DNA from: SZAS-3 sp964386785 | GTDB lineage: Bacteria; Chlamydiota; Chlamydiia; Chlamydiales; JAAKFR01 | Assembly (NCBI GenBank): GCA_964386785.1 | Contig: CAYLUD010000023.1 | Span: forward strand, 1 to 24,861 | DNA: 24,861 bases | Direction of reading: 5' to 3' | Part shown: piece after piece, positions 1 through 8,806 of the stretch | Layout: every line of letters begins with the position of its first letter | How positions within the stretch are numbered: the first letter of the stretch is position 1 | The notes under the pieces: model-generated | Databases searched by the model: none | Seen by the model: the letters and a program-made list of their open reading frames with translations, nothing else | Told to the model about the DNA's origin: nothing | Position numbers and translations under genes: made by a program

Positions 1-154
1 TCCAGCGGTAAATCGTTGCCAGCCCAACATGAAATACTTGGCTAGCTTGTACTTTTTCTTTTGTTTCCGCTTACGCAACAAGGCCTATACAATGCGCTTC
101 AGTGCGTTGTGCTTCTAGAGCATGGGCCTTTACCCCATTTCCGATTACATCCAT
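1..154 (-). pseudogene. IS630-like transposase, decayed N-terminal remnant
   Basis: Read on the minus strand from an ATG at 154, the sequence gives about 50 codons broken by an in-frame TAA at 71-73 and then runs off the window edge. The part after the stop ends in FHVGLATIYRW, preceded by KEKVQASQV. This matches the helix-turn-helix of IS630-type transposases, where a small DNA-binding domain ends in a conserved hydrophobic-x-T-I/V-Y-x-W segment. Only this domain lies inside the window, so the catalytic part cannot be judged. The in-frame stop points to a dead copy. Position upstream of the large accessory gene at 231 fits a mobile, rearranging locus. Family assignment rests on the short motif only and is an inference. 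Confidence 0.45.
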
Positions 155-230
155 TAATTTTTATTGATTATATAAATTTCGATATTGTAAAATCTGACGC
201 CTTTAATTCATTTGTATTTAAGGTTTTATT

Positions 231-3200
231 ATGAGTAATTATGGTAATTATGACCCAAGCCGCCCCGGTCACCAACCCCCTCCCAGGTTCACGCTCGCTA
301 TGGTTCCCGGTCACTATATGGTTCCCGTTCACTATATGGTTCCCGGTTTCGGGCTCGCTTTGGTTCCCGATGACCATGAGGTTCCCGATGTTACTTCCCA
401 CAATCGTCTGCCTCGAGATGGTCACAGGGGTGGTCACAGGGGTGGTCGCGGAGGTGTTCGGAGAGGCGGCCATGTGCATTATGGCGTCACTGGCCCTCTT
501 TCACCACAATCCTCCAATAATCCCCTAGGCAATACGGAGCAAAGGGTGGGCCATGCTGCTCTCCCTGTTATTCATCCAGGGCCTTCATCCGATGTAAAGA
601 AATCAGATCCGTCTGACCTTTTACCCACGCAGGAGTTGCGGCCACTAGAGAATCGTGTGCCATCATCAGATGGCCTCTCAGAAGAGAAGGTTCCCTTGTT
701 TGTTGAGTCGAGCAATACAAACCCCACGGAGCAACCTCCCTCAAGCGAATCTCCTCAGAAATCAGAGAAATCATTACTAGTAGCACACCCCTCCTTGCGA
801 CCAACGAATACAAGCCGGGAGGAGTGTTGGCAAAATCCAAAGCACCCCGCGCCTCTAGGGAAGGTTCCAGAGAGTGTACTTAGGGAATGGATGAAGTTCG
901 ATTTGGTCGAACAATTAGAGCCCAGCTCATCACAACCTGCACTGCCACCGTCGCGTGAATCGCAAGAGAAAAAAAATGAGCCAGCTTCAACTTCCAGCTC
1001 ACGACGGTCTGTACCGCAACAGCCATCTAAATCGCAAAAGCCAAAAGATAAGAAGAGAGTTGCAGGAGAACAAGTGGCAGAGACCCAATGCGCTCCAGAT
1101 CCATTGGAAGAAATTGCTGCAATACAGTCGAGCGTTCTTCCTATACCTAAGGATAGCCCGGTATATTCTCTATATAAGGACGTGGAAGATAAAATTATAG
1201 ATTTTCAAAAAACAGATAACACAAGTTCACAAAATAAGCAGTTAGATTTTCTTAATAAAATGGCACGTTTAAGGGAATTAATGCGTGCAATTGAGGTATT
1301 TATAGAGGCACTTGCGAGCTTGCCCGAACAGAAAGCAGATCATCCTGTAAAAGAAGATGCCTCTTTTAACTTCGCAGCATGTCAGCAGCAACTTGAGGTG
1401 GCTCTGAATCTTGTATTTCAAGATAGATTGTATTGGAAATTACCTACCAAATGGAACTTGTTATTACCGATCTTTCATCAGGAAAAAGCTGCAGCTGAGG
1501 AAGGATCCATGGGTCTTAACTCAGAAACAGCCCCTAAGCGGATGCCAAGGCTTCTGTTAGCATTTGTTTTGGGTCGTGCACAGACAATTAATAATTCATT
1601 GAGAACCCTGTTAGAATCAAAGCCAGATAAGCGCCGACTCAAGTCTCGCAAATCAGAGGGCTCGACTTCGAACGATTTGATATTTCGAGATTACATGGAG
1701 GGAGTCTCAATTCTATTGAGATGCAAACATCTATTGAATCCTCTCTCATTAGAGGATTCTCATCCAGTAGTTTGCTTGTTAGGTGCGATGAGTGTCACTG
1801 TGCAAAGCGCCCTATTTAAGACTATAGAGATAAAGACAATTGATGAGGTAATACAGCTTGTTCGCCTATTAGAGGTATGGTCAGAACTACTGCATAATTC
1901 TCAACATAATAGCAGTCAAGCGTATCAAACGATATGCAAGTGTACTCTAGAGGCGCTAGACGGGTTTATTAAAAAAAATCCTATGATGAGAGTCACTGTG
2001 CAAAGCGTCCTATTGAAGACTATAGAGATAAAGACAATTGATGAGGTAATACAGCTTGTTCGCGTATTAGAGGTATGGCCAGAACTACCGGATAATTCTC
2101 AACATAATAGCTGTCAAGCGTATCACACGATATGCAAGTGTACTCTAGAGGCGCTAGACGAGTTTCTTAAAAAAAATCCTATTGAGAAGATACCGAAAGA
2201 ATATATTCTCTATCACATTGAAGCATATTTATTTTTTTATTCTACAATAACACGCATTACTATCAATACAGTCAATACAGTTGACAAATCCTTCAAGGTT
2301 GAGAAAAATAATCCGGTACTAGCCATTGAGCAGCACATTGTAGCGTTGAGTAAGATTCTGCATACAGCAAACAAACGAGTTCCTGGCGCATGCAACCGGT
2401 CGCTAGAACAGCTGCAGGTTCAGAGAATGCAGTTACGGCCATACTATCTCCATCTGGCCTATTTTCTCTCTAAATTGGATATTGGTTGTACAACAGTAGG
2501 GTTAGAAGCAGTACGTGTCTTATATCAATTAGGGTTAGGGGGCTGGGTTATAGATAATCAGAAGTCTATGAACCCTATCGATAACCCTATCAATAACCCT
2601 ATCGATGCCGGAAATATCAAGTGGCAGGTCGCGCGGACGCCTACTGGGTGGGTTTTGAAGAAATCTAATATTCCCTATGATCGGACCTTACCTAAGAAGG
2701 ATTTGGGTTCAGACACACAGCCACCTCTTGATTTGTGTTGTGTGGACACACACTATCATAAACTGGTAGAAAATTTGGAACATTGCGGAAGATTGGCAAT
2801 GGAAAAGGGAGCACTCGCACCTGTACTCTCTAGTCAAGATTCTGTTTCTTTGTGTGTAAGATGGGCGAGCCAGATGTATGAGTTCGTACTCCATGATCTA
2901 GTGCGTAGCGGCAATCAGCACCCAATGTTGGGGCGTACGCTCTCCTGCTTCGCCCAATCGATAAGTGATCAACATCAAGAATGGGCTGTAATTAAAGACA
3001 ATTATACTTCCATCATGCCCAAACTGGTCTCTGGATGGAACACCTGTATACAGGATATGCAATCTTCATTAAATGGGGAAAAAATATTAGAAGGGAAGGA
3101 CGCTCATAGTAAGAGTTCCGAAGCTGTAAAGATGATTAATCACTTAATTCAAGATAGCGTATGTGGGAGATGGGCGCTGTTTGTTACTTTGTTACAAAAG

Positions 3201-4136
3201 GAAAAAGTAGATGCACCGCTCATAGCTCTATTGGATGCATTAGGATTGCAACACATGAAGATCCTAGCCCTCCAGGTCTATGGAAATATTTGGAAGAGTA
3301 TTGTAAGCGACTATTCTCCAGATATAGACAAGAATAGGCATCTGGACGGTATTAAAGAGATTCTTACTGCATTACAAACACAACTCAACACGATTGCAGG
3401 CCTTCCCAGCAAGTCGATAGTTTTTGAAGTAGGTTTGGCAGCTTTAGTTCAGCAAATGCCAAAAGAAGGTATGGGGGATCCTCTACTCTCCCTTATGAAA
3501 GAGGTGCTGTGCGAACGTCCCTGTACAATGCAGGAAGAATGCCCTGCTTATGTCTTCCCTGAGATGTCCCTAATGCGTCCGTATGAAGACTGGAATGATA
3601 TTCAGGCCCCTATGGCTCTCATATCTACCGAGAGGTTCAAGAAATTATGGAAGGAAGATGCTCGCGACGAGCTACGTGATATCTTTTTTGCCGGGATGGA
3701 GCAGTGCTTACGGGATATAGAAGAAATATGGGGTAAAAATCGATTCCAAGCTCCTCCTCCTAGCGTAACAGCACAACAACCTTTATCAGATGCATTATGT
3801 AAGAAATTGAGAGAAATTCCTTGGATGCGTTTCGTGGTACCAGAACGAAATGAAGAGGTCGATCGAATGAGTGTATACTGGTTTATGACGCATCTTTGGA
3901 TTGCTCGATTGATAGAGATGCCTATGGTTATGAGATGTGATCCAGCACCCCTTTTCGATTCTTTAGAACACACACAGAAATCTGTGCGCACGATGGCTCA
4001 GACTGTGTATCGTATATTACATAATTCTGAATTACCAGAATCCACTTCTTGGGATGCAGAGATCCAGCAACAGGTTCGCGAGCCATGTAAGGAGTTGTTT
4101 CCATATCCAAGCAATCTAATCTTTCGTTTAGCATGA
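231..4136 (+). CDS. Large hypothetical protein with RGG-rich N-terminus and internal duplications (1301 aa)
   Basis: I do not recognise this protein. The ATG at 231 follows a weak Shine-Dalgarno AAGG (220-223, spacing 7). Residues about 1-80 are low complexity: Pro-rich, then five Val-Pro units (from residue 24), then a GHRGG/RGG-rich stretch (about 63-79). Residues about 80-290 are Ser/Pro/Gln/Lys-rich and look disordered. From about residue 290 the chain looks like helical, leucine-rich globular sequence to the end, without an obvious signal peptide or membrane segment. A 66-residue block is tandemly duplicated (1788-2183) and an NPI(D/N) unit is repeated three times (2571-2606). The gene overlaps the 3' end of rsmD by 9 bp tail to tail. 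Its size, disordered N-terminus and transposase-relic neighbour suggest an accessory, possibly secreted effector-like protein; that role is inference. The reading frame itself is very secure because of its length. Confidence 0.9.
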   Translation: MSNYGNYDPSRPGHQPPPRFTLAMVPGHYMVPVHYMVPGFGLALVPDDHEVPDVTSHNRLPRDGHRGGHRGGRGGVRRGGHVHYGVTGPLSPQSSNNPLGNTEQRVGHAALPVIHPGPSSDVKKSDPSDLLPTQELRPLENRVPSSDGLSEEKVPLFVESSNTNPTEQPPSSESPQKSEKSLLVAHPSLRPTNTSREECWQNPKHPAPLGKVPESVLREWMKFDLVEQLEPSSSQPALPPSRESQEKKNEPASTSSSRRSVPQQPSKSQKPKDKKRVAGEQVAETQCAPDPLEEIAAIQSSVLPIPKDSPVYSLYKDVEDKIIDFQKTDNTSSQNKQLDFLNKMARLRELMRAIEVFIEALASLPEQKADHPVKEDASFNFAACQQQLEVALNLVFQDRLYWKLPTKWNLLLPIFHQEKAAAEEGSMGLNSETAPKRMPRLLLAFVLGRAQTINNSLRTLLESKPDKRRLKSRKSEGSTSNDLIFRDYMEGVSILLRCKHLLNPLSLEDSHPVVCLLGAMSVTVQSALFKTIEIKTIDEVIQLVRLLEVWSELLHNSQHNSSQAYQTICKCTLEALDGFIKKNPMMRVTVQSVLLKTIEIKTIDEVIQLVRVLEVWPELPDNSQHNSCQAYHTICKCTLEALDEFLKKNPIEKIPKEYILYHIEAYLFFYSTITRITINTVNTVDKSFKVEKNNPVLAIEQHIVALSKILHTANKRVPGACNRSLEQLQVQRMQLRPYYLHLAYFLSKLDIGCTTVGLEAVRVLYQLGLGGWVIDNQKSMNPIDNPINNPIDAGNIKWQVARTPTGWVLKKSNIPYDRTLPKKDLGSDTQPPLDLCCVDTHYHKLVENLEHCGRLAMEKGALAPVLSSQDSVSLCVRWASQMYEFVLHDLVRSGNQHPMLGRTLSCFAQSISDQHQEWAVIKDNYTSIMPKLVSGWNTCIQDMQSSLNGEKILEGKDAHSKSSEAVKMINHLIQDSVCGRWALFVTLLQKEKVDAPLIALLDALGLQHMKILALQVYGNIWKSIVSDYSPDIDKNRHLDGIKEILTALQTQLNTIAGLPSKSIVFEVGLAALVQQMPKEGMGDPLLSLMKEVLCERPCTMQEECPAYVFPEMSLMRPYEDWNDIQAPMALISTERFKKLWKEDARDELRDIFFAGMEQCLRDIEEIWGKNRFQAPPPSVTAQQPLSDALCKKLREIPWMRFVVPERNEEVDRMSVYWFMTHLWIARLIEMPMVMRCDPAPLFDSLEHTQKSVRTMAQTVYRILHNSELPESTSWDAEIQQQVREPCKELFPYPSNLIFRLA
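300..395 (+). repeat. 18-bp coding tandem repeat, (x)VP(x)3 units
   Basis: Five consecutive in-frame units, mostly 18 bp, begin at 300, 318, 336, 360 and 378. They encode MVPGHY, MVPVHY, MVPGFGLA, LVPDDH and EVPDVT. Each contains the core GGTTCCCG; the third unit is 24 bp. The first two units differ at a single base, which indicates recent slippage or unequal crossing over. Confidence 0.85.
417..467 (+). repeat. RGG-rich segment with 12-bp direct repeat
   Basis: The bases GGTCACAGGGGT occur twice in direct succession (about 420-443) and run into a Gly/Arg-rich stretch encoding GHRGGHRGGRGGVRRGG. In eukaryotic proteins RGG boxes bind RNA and mediate assembly; whether this segment does so here is unknown. 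Confidence 0.75.
1788..2183 (+). repeat. 198-bp in-frame tandem duplication
   Basis: Two adjacent copies, 1788-1985 and 1986-2183, each encode 66 residues starting M(S/R)VTVQS and ending KKNP. They share long identical stretches, such as IEIKTIDEVIQLVR and TICKCTLEALD, and differ at scattered bases only. The exact multiple of three keeps the gene open. Confidence 0.92.
2571..2606 (+). repeat. 12-bp tandem repeat x3 encoding NPID/NPIN/NPID
   Basis: Three head-to-tail units AACCCTATC(G/A)AT start at 2571, 2583 and 2595. The first and third units are identical and the middle one has one change. The repeat is in frame in the 1301-residue protein. Confidence 0.9.
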
Positions 4137-4712
4137 TTCGTTAGGCTGATTTGTCATCGGAACTAATCGTAGAAAACAAGCGAGTGAGGATCGCCCAATC
4201 TTACGCTCACTTACTAAGGAGAGGTGTTGGGTAGGTGGGAGGTGCGTGAGCACGCCCGCCTGTTCTTCGATGAAAAGATACCCCCCCTCTTTCAAGAGGT
4301 TGCTGGAATCGATCGCCTGTACAATTATCGAGCCCCACCCTTCTCCGTACGGTGGGTCAGCGTAAATCAGATCGAACTGTTGGTCCGATTGCGTAAGGAG
4401 AGCTAGCCCTTTTTCGATGGTGCAGGGATAGACTTTCGTTGCAGCTTCCACACCTAAAAGAACAATATTTTGTTTTATGCACCGAACCGCTTCTTTCCCT
4501 TTTTCAATAAAAACAGCATGTGCGGCTCCACGGCTTAGCGCTTCGAGCCCGATGGCCCCTGATCCTGCAAAGAGATCCAGTATGGCCGCATCTTCTATAT
4601 ATCCCTGACAAATATTGAACAAACATTCTCGAAGTGCTCCTTGGGTAGGTCGAGTTCCTTGTTTGGGTGTAGATAAAAATCGATTTTTGAATCGTCCGCC
4701 AATGATTCTCAT
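4128..4712 (-). CDS. rsmD: 16S rRNA (guanine(966)-N(2))-methyltransferase RsmD
   Basis: The 194-residue product is a class I SAM-dependent methyltransferase of the RsmD family, which methylates the N2 of G966 in 16S rRNA during 30S assembly. Visible features are the N-terminal MRIIGGRFKNR, the SAM-binding motif I DLFAGSGAIGLEALSRG (residues 46-62), the acidic VFIEK after strand 2, and the catalytic DPPY motif (residues 119-122) typical of N6/N2 methyltransferases. Length fits the family (about 180-200 residues). It is the third gene of an operon: its ATG overlaps the stop of the vWA gene as ATGA (4709-4712), so translation is probably coupled. Its own stop lies inside the end of the convergent large gene at 231-4136, leaving no room for a separate terminator. 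Confidence 0.93.
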   Translation of the reverse strand: MRIIGGRFKNRFLSTPKQGTRPTQGALRECLFNICQGYIEDAAILDLFAGSGAIGLEALSRGAAHAVFIEKGKEAVRCIKQNIVLLGVEAATKVYPCTIEKGLALLTQSDQQFDLIYADPPYGEGWGSIIVQAIDSSNLLKEGGYLFIEEQAGVLTHLPPTQHLSLVSERKIGRSSLACFLRLVPMTNQPNESC

Positions 4713-6193
4713 GATATATGAAAAGGGGGTGATAGGTTAAAGGGAGCGAGCAATCGTTTCGCCATTTCTAGATGGTTTCGATTGCCATCACAAATAAATT
4801 GATCATATAGGTCTTCTACCAAATGCTCACACCATTCGGCTTCAATTTTAGGAGAACCATACGTCGCTTCATCTAGGTGGATGGGGATCTTGATATCAAA
4901 CCACCCGGTCTCAGCCTTCCCTTGTAAAAAGAGAATTCCTTGTGTCAGACGATGGGTGGATCCATAGAGAGTAAAAGGAGATCGGTATAGTGGAGGGAGT
5001 CTCATATTGGTAGGTTGTAGTTGGATCTGTGCATTTTCATCTTCTGTAATGAGTGTAGCCATCAGTTGAGTCCCTATGGGGTGCTGAAGGGAGGAAAGCA
5101 ATGCATCGAATCGAGACTTCAGATAGCGAGGATCCTGTACATGGAGTAAGGATCCTTGATTCAAACGAGATAATACTTGGAAGAGCCCTAGATGATGCCC
5201 AGAGCCAGAAGCAATCACATGGAGTGACACCTGGTTTTGATGAAGTTTCGACCAATTGTTAAGCAACTTCCTTTGCCTTTCGAGTGTCATATACGGATCC
5301 CCATCAGAAAATAGGAGCAAGACATGAGTACGGTCATGGGGTAATGCATGGGGAATCACGCGATCTAATGCGTAACCTAAATTCGAGGGTGCTAAATGCC
5401 CGCCATGTCCTTGCCCTTCCAGAAACGAGTTGGCTCGTAGCACAGCCTCCTGATTCCAAACCAGGGGCTCGGGAGAGAATGCTGTGAGTTGTTGGTCAAA
5501 GAGAAAGATATTGAAACAATCGCCAGGTAGAAGAGAGTCAAGTGCGCGTAAGACCAGTTGCTTATTCATCAGAAAATGGGCTCGTGCTGTTGCATTAGAA
5601 CGGTCCAAAAGAAAGTAATAGGTTTGTTTCCACCTGTGAAATAAGAGGCCCTCTTTAGGTGTACACGTCATTTTGAATACAAATCCAGGTCGGTAGCGCC
5701 TTTGTGCGACTTCGATCGAGATATCCAATTGTGATGGGCTTGGTAACATCGCAAACCCTGTTGAGGGGGGAGGCGAAAAGAGATGTTGCATGTGTGAGGA
5801 ATGAGGTAACAGGAGCGGAGGAGCGATAGCGGGTGCTACCAACGGTAGGGTATGGGGTAGCTCAGGCAACGGGTGGGATCGTGTCGTTTCCATAGGAGAC
5901 TCCACCACATTCCATGGAATCTGATCATATGCATGCACTGTAGGAGAGGGAAGGGGCTCAGGACGTAATGCAAATAAAGTAGAGTGCGTTGCTACAATAG
6001 GTTTTTGGGCAGGTATGGGGATACAACGTACTCGTTCTGACCTAGACGGGCGAGAGGGATGTACAGTCACCATGTTGAGTGAGAGATGACTTCTTGAAGA
6101 ATGGATGGGTAGGTACTGCAACAACCAAAGGCCTATCGCATGACTACAGATGGCAAGGAGTAACGTCGCGGCAAGAACAGGGAAACGTTTCAT
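4709..6193 (-). CDS. vWA-domain protein with N-terminal membrane anchor and proline-rich linker
   Basis: The 494-residue protein begins with an uncleaved signal anchor or signal peptide (about residues 5-27). A Pro-rich, low-complexity stretch follows (about 60-150), as in proteins that span the periplasm, and then a von Willebrand A-like domain (about 190-370). MIDAS-type residues can be traced but are partly altered: D197-x-S199-N-A201 instead of DxSxS, S270 in GGHLAPSNLGYAL where Thr is usual, and D297 in LFSDGDP. The layout recalls vWA proteins that assemble with TPR proteins at the envelope (Bat-like systems), but it is not a clear BatA or BatB. Both ends overlap neighbours by ATGA (6190-6193 and 4709-4712), placing it between a secreted TPR protein and RsmD. 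The vWA call is solid; partner and role are inferred from context. Confidence 0.82.
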   Translation of the reverse strand: MKRFPVLAATLLLAICSHAIGLWLLQYLPIHSSRSHLSLNMVTVHPSRPSRSERVRCIPIPAQKPIVATHSTLFALRPEPLPSPTVHAYDQIPWNVVESPMETTRSHPLPELPHTLPLVAPAIAPPLLLPHSSHMQHLFSPPPSTGFAMLPSPSQLDISIEVAQRRYRPGFVFKMTCTPKEGLLFHRWKQTYYFLLDRSNATARAHFLMNKQLVLRALDSLLPGDCFNIFLFDQQLTAFSPEPLVWNQEAVLRANSFLEGQGHGGHLAPSNLGYALDRVIPHALPHDRTHVLLLFSDGDPYMTLERQRKLLNNWSKLHQNQVSLHVIASGSGHHLGLFQVLSRLNQGSLLHVQDPRYLKSRFDALLSSLQHPIGTQLMATLITEDENAQIQLQPTNMRLPPLYRSPFTLYGSTHRLTQGILFLQGKAETGWFDIKIPIHLDEATYGSPKIEAEWCEHLVEDLYDQFICDGNRNHLEMAKRLLAPFNLSPPFHIS

Positions 6194-8739
6194 TCTAGAT
6201 TCTCCCGGTGTATCTTATCCCTTAAATAGGGGGTTACAGACTCCTCCCGCAAGCTGGACAATAACGCGCGTGCAGCACGTTTTTTACTCTGAGATTCTCC
6301 TCTATGATGTGGAGGCATCGATGCTTGGGCAAGATAAATCTGAATATCTAACCAGCGTAGATACATCTGATGGAGAGCCCTCTTGTCTGGATGCGCAGCA
6401 AGATAGGTATGGTATTCTTTTGCATGCAGATCATCTTGTCGCGTAAAGTGTTTTCTCACCTCCAGTAATAAGGCAGTATATTCTGGTAAAGATAATTCCA
6501 TCTTTTTTTCTTCTATGTAATCTAAGGCGGCTTCTAGGTGGACGGGCTCTGTCTCTCCATAATGCATTTTCCATAGAGAGCAGAGCTGCTCCAAAGGATT
6601 TGGGTAAAACTCCCCTTTGCCAGCTAACTGGATGCGTAATTGGTGCAGTTGTGCAACTAACGCGATGGTGGCGTCTTCTTGTTGCTCTAACCCTTGGATT
6701 ACATGGCATGCTTGCGACCAATATCCCAACGCTTCGTAACTGATGGCTAATATGAGACGTAATCTGGGCTGGGGTATTTTTGTATGAAGAGGTAGGAGCA
6801 AGTCAATCGCTTTTTGATGAGCTCCTTGGGCTTGGTATAGAGAGGCTAGCAGAAATGCCTCAGATGGGTAATTGAGGACCATTTGTTCTTTAGAAAGAAG
6901 AGTCTCTTCCAATAAGCGAATGGCCTCCTTGTGCGTATGCCCTTCTTGTGCGTAATAGTGGATTAGCCAGAATCGATTTTCTAATGAGATGGGGTAATGG
7001 GCTCTTGCACATTCTAGATGCCATGCAGCTGCCGGAGCCCAATCACTGGTAGCGGACTCATGACTGTGCCGTAGATACGCATTAAATAGGGCTAAGTGTA
7101 AGATGGGGACCCCTTGCATGTCAGGTTGCAAATCTGCTAATGCTAAAGCAGCCTCTCCTGCCTCAATCACATGTGGGGCTGAAGCGCCTTCTTGTGCATA
7201 CGTGATTGCTTGCCACACAGATGCTTCCGGATGGTTGGGGTGGAGTGCTAAACAAGAGGCCAATACATGATGAGCTGCTCGCCAATCCTGCAGCGCTACA
7301 TAGGCCCTGCTCAATTGTATATACCAAGTAATTTTTTGTTCTGTGGGTATCGAATCGAGGGTATCCAATCCTCGTTGTAGCGATCGCACCACTTGTGTCC
7401 AGTTGGGTGTAGAGGATGGCTCGATTTGCGCTATCGCCACGAAGCAGGATAATTCGATCAAAGGCTTTCTCTGTTTCGAAAGGGGAAAGGTCTGCAAGAA
7501 CTGTTCGATGGCGTCATCCGCTTCCTGCCACGCCTCTTGTTCTATCCACATATGAATGCGTGTCACACAAGCTTCTTCACGCACATTGAGTTTAGGAGTC
7601 ATTGCAATGACTCGGTCTAACAGAGGACGTGCTGCCTCTCCTTGCCCCTGTGCGATGCAATAGAGCGCTTGATGAAGAGTAGCCTCATCTACATCTTCAG
7701 GGTACCTTTCTTCAATGACATGGAAGGCAAGCTCGATAGCGGCAAGAGAGTGGGTCTCATGGGCCGATTGTAGCAGAGCTAGGGCTGCCGATTGATCATA
7801 GGGAGGCTTCAGTCCCCCTGTAAGACTGTTAGTCAGGGCGTCCACAGCCGACACATAATCCTGCTTGTTGGATGCTGCCATACCAATATAAAAGTAGTAT
7901 AACGGAAGATGAGGAGTTTCAAGAGCTGTTAAGAAAATTCTTTTTTCTTGTTCTAACCGTTCCCAGGATTCTTGCGCGACGAGACAACGGAGCCACGCAA
8001 ATGCAGCAGCTCCTCGGTATGGACCGCCCGATTTTGTCATACGAGCTAACCAAGGGATAGCCTCGTCGTATCTACCCACCTCAGCTAGAAATGAGGCGGC
8101 AAAAAAGAGGCGTTCTGGGTTGTCTTCTGCCAAAGCCACCTCCAGGTAGAGTGTAGCAGCTTCCTGATCATGACCCTGGTAATGAAGAATTTCAGCGCAA
8201 TGCCAGGATGCATATAAAGAAAATAATGGGTCAATCGTTAGTCGCTCAAAAGCATCGAAAGCTTCTTGAAAGAGACGCTCTTGCTTAGTAATTTCTCCTG
8301 AAACGGCATATTGATATGCGCTATCTGCAAAATAGAAAAGTCCCTCCCCCTCTAAAGAGGAGCATTGCCCTCGTAATTCTTGGTATAGTAAACCATACTG
8401 GCCTAGATGGTAAAGGGTACGCCATCGCTGTTCGCTCGTACGTTGTAATAGCTCGGGTGAAGCGATTTTGGAGTACCAAGACCAAGCTTGATCGTAGCAT
8501 CCTTTCTGTACAGCTACATCTCCTAACATAGCGTAGAAGGACTCTCGATATTCGCTTTTTGGATAGATAGAAAAAAAATTTTTAATTTCTTGCTCTAAAA
8601 AGAGCTCCTCTCGATCGGCCCAAAATTGGAAAACTCTACGTGCATGCAACATCTCCTGCTCGGTCTTAGATGGTAGGACTCCATAGAGAAGAGGAGGAGC
8701 AAGTGCCGAGGTTACCAGTAGACGGAATATCCAAGTCAT
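6190..8739 (-). CDS. Exported TPR-repeat protein (849 aa)
   Basis: The product begins with a short signal-peptide-like segment (residues 1-20, hydrophobic, MTWIFRLLVTSALAPPLLYG). The rest is an almost continuous helical array with many TPR signatures, for example ALADLQPDMQGVPILHLALF and AFLLASLYQAQGAHQKAIDLL. TPR arrays bind peptides and build complexes, here probably in the periplasm. It is the first gene of the TPR-vWA-rsmD operon, and its TGA overlaps the vWA start as ATGA. I see no strong Shine-Dalgarno before the ATG at 8739. The divergent transporter gene starts only about 65 bp away, so this short interval must carry any promoter. No enzyme motif was found. A scaffold for the vWA protein is the simplest reading but is not proven by sequence. 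Confidence 0.82.
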   Translation of the reverse strand: MTWIFRLLVTSALAPPLLYGVLPSKTEQEMLHARRVFQFWADREELFLEQEIKNFFSIYPKSEYRESFYAMLGDVAVQKGCYDQAWSWYSKIASPELLQRTSEQRWRTLYHLGQYGLLYQELRGQCSSLEGEGLFYFADSAYQYAVSGEITKQERLFQEAFDAFERLTIDPLFSLYASWHCAEILHYQGHDQEAATLYLEVALAEDNPERLFFAASFLAEVGRYDEAIPWLARMTKSGGPYRGAAAFAWLRCLVAQESWERLEQEKRIFLTALETPHLPLYYFYIGMAASNKQDYVSAVDALTNSLTGGLKPPYDQSAALALLQSAHETHSLAAIELAFHVIEERYPEDVDEATLHQALYCIAQGQGEAARPLLDRVIAMTPKLNVREEACVTRIHMWIEQEAWQEADDAIEQFLQTFPLSKQRKPLIELSCFVAIAQIEPSSTPNWTQVVRSLQRGLDTLDSIPTEQKITWYIQLSRAYVALQDWRAAHHVLASCLALHPNHPEASVWQAITYAQEGASAPHVIEAGEAALALADLQPDMQGVPILHLALFNAYLRHSHESATSDWAPAAAWHLECARAHYPISLENRFWLIHYYAQEGHTHKEAIRLLEETLLSKEQMVLNYPSEAFLLASLYQAQGAHQKAIDLLLPLHTKIPQPRLRLILAISYEALGYWSQACHVIQGLEQQEDATIALVAQLHQLRIQLAGKGEFYPNPLEQLCSLWKMHYGETEPVHLEAALDYIEEKKMELSLPEYTALLLEVRKHFTRQDDLHAKEYHTYLAAHPDKRALHQMYLRWLDIQIYLAQASMPPHHRGESQSKKRAARALLSSLREESVTPYLRDKIHRENLE

Positions 8740-8806
8740 ATGTTTTTTGGGTGAAAAAGAATCGGTTGCATTCTAAAATGGAGCGAACGAAAAGGCAAGG
8801 TGTATG

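Noticed and set aside
168..479. Minus-strand frame with repeated GNH(I)V(N/T) units
   Set aside because: It is the reverse reading of the 18-bp coding repeats of the large plus-strand gene; no ribosome site, and the long plus frame explains the sequence.
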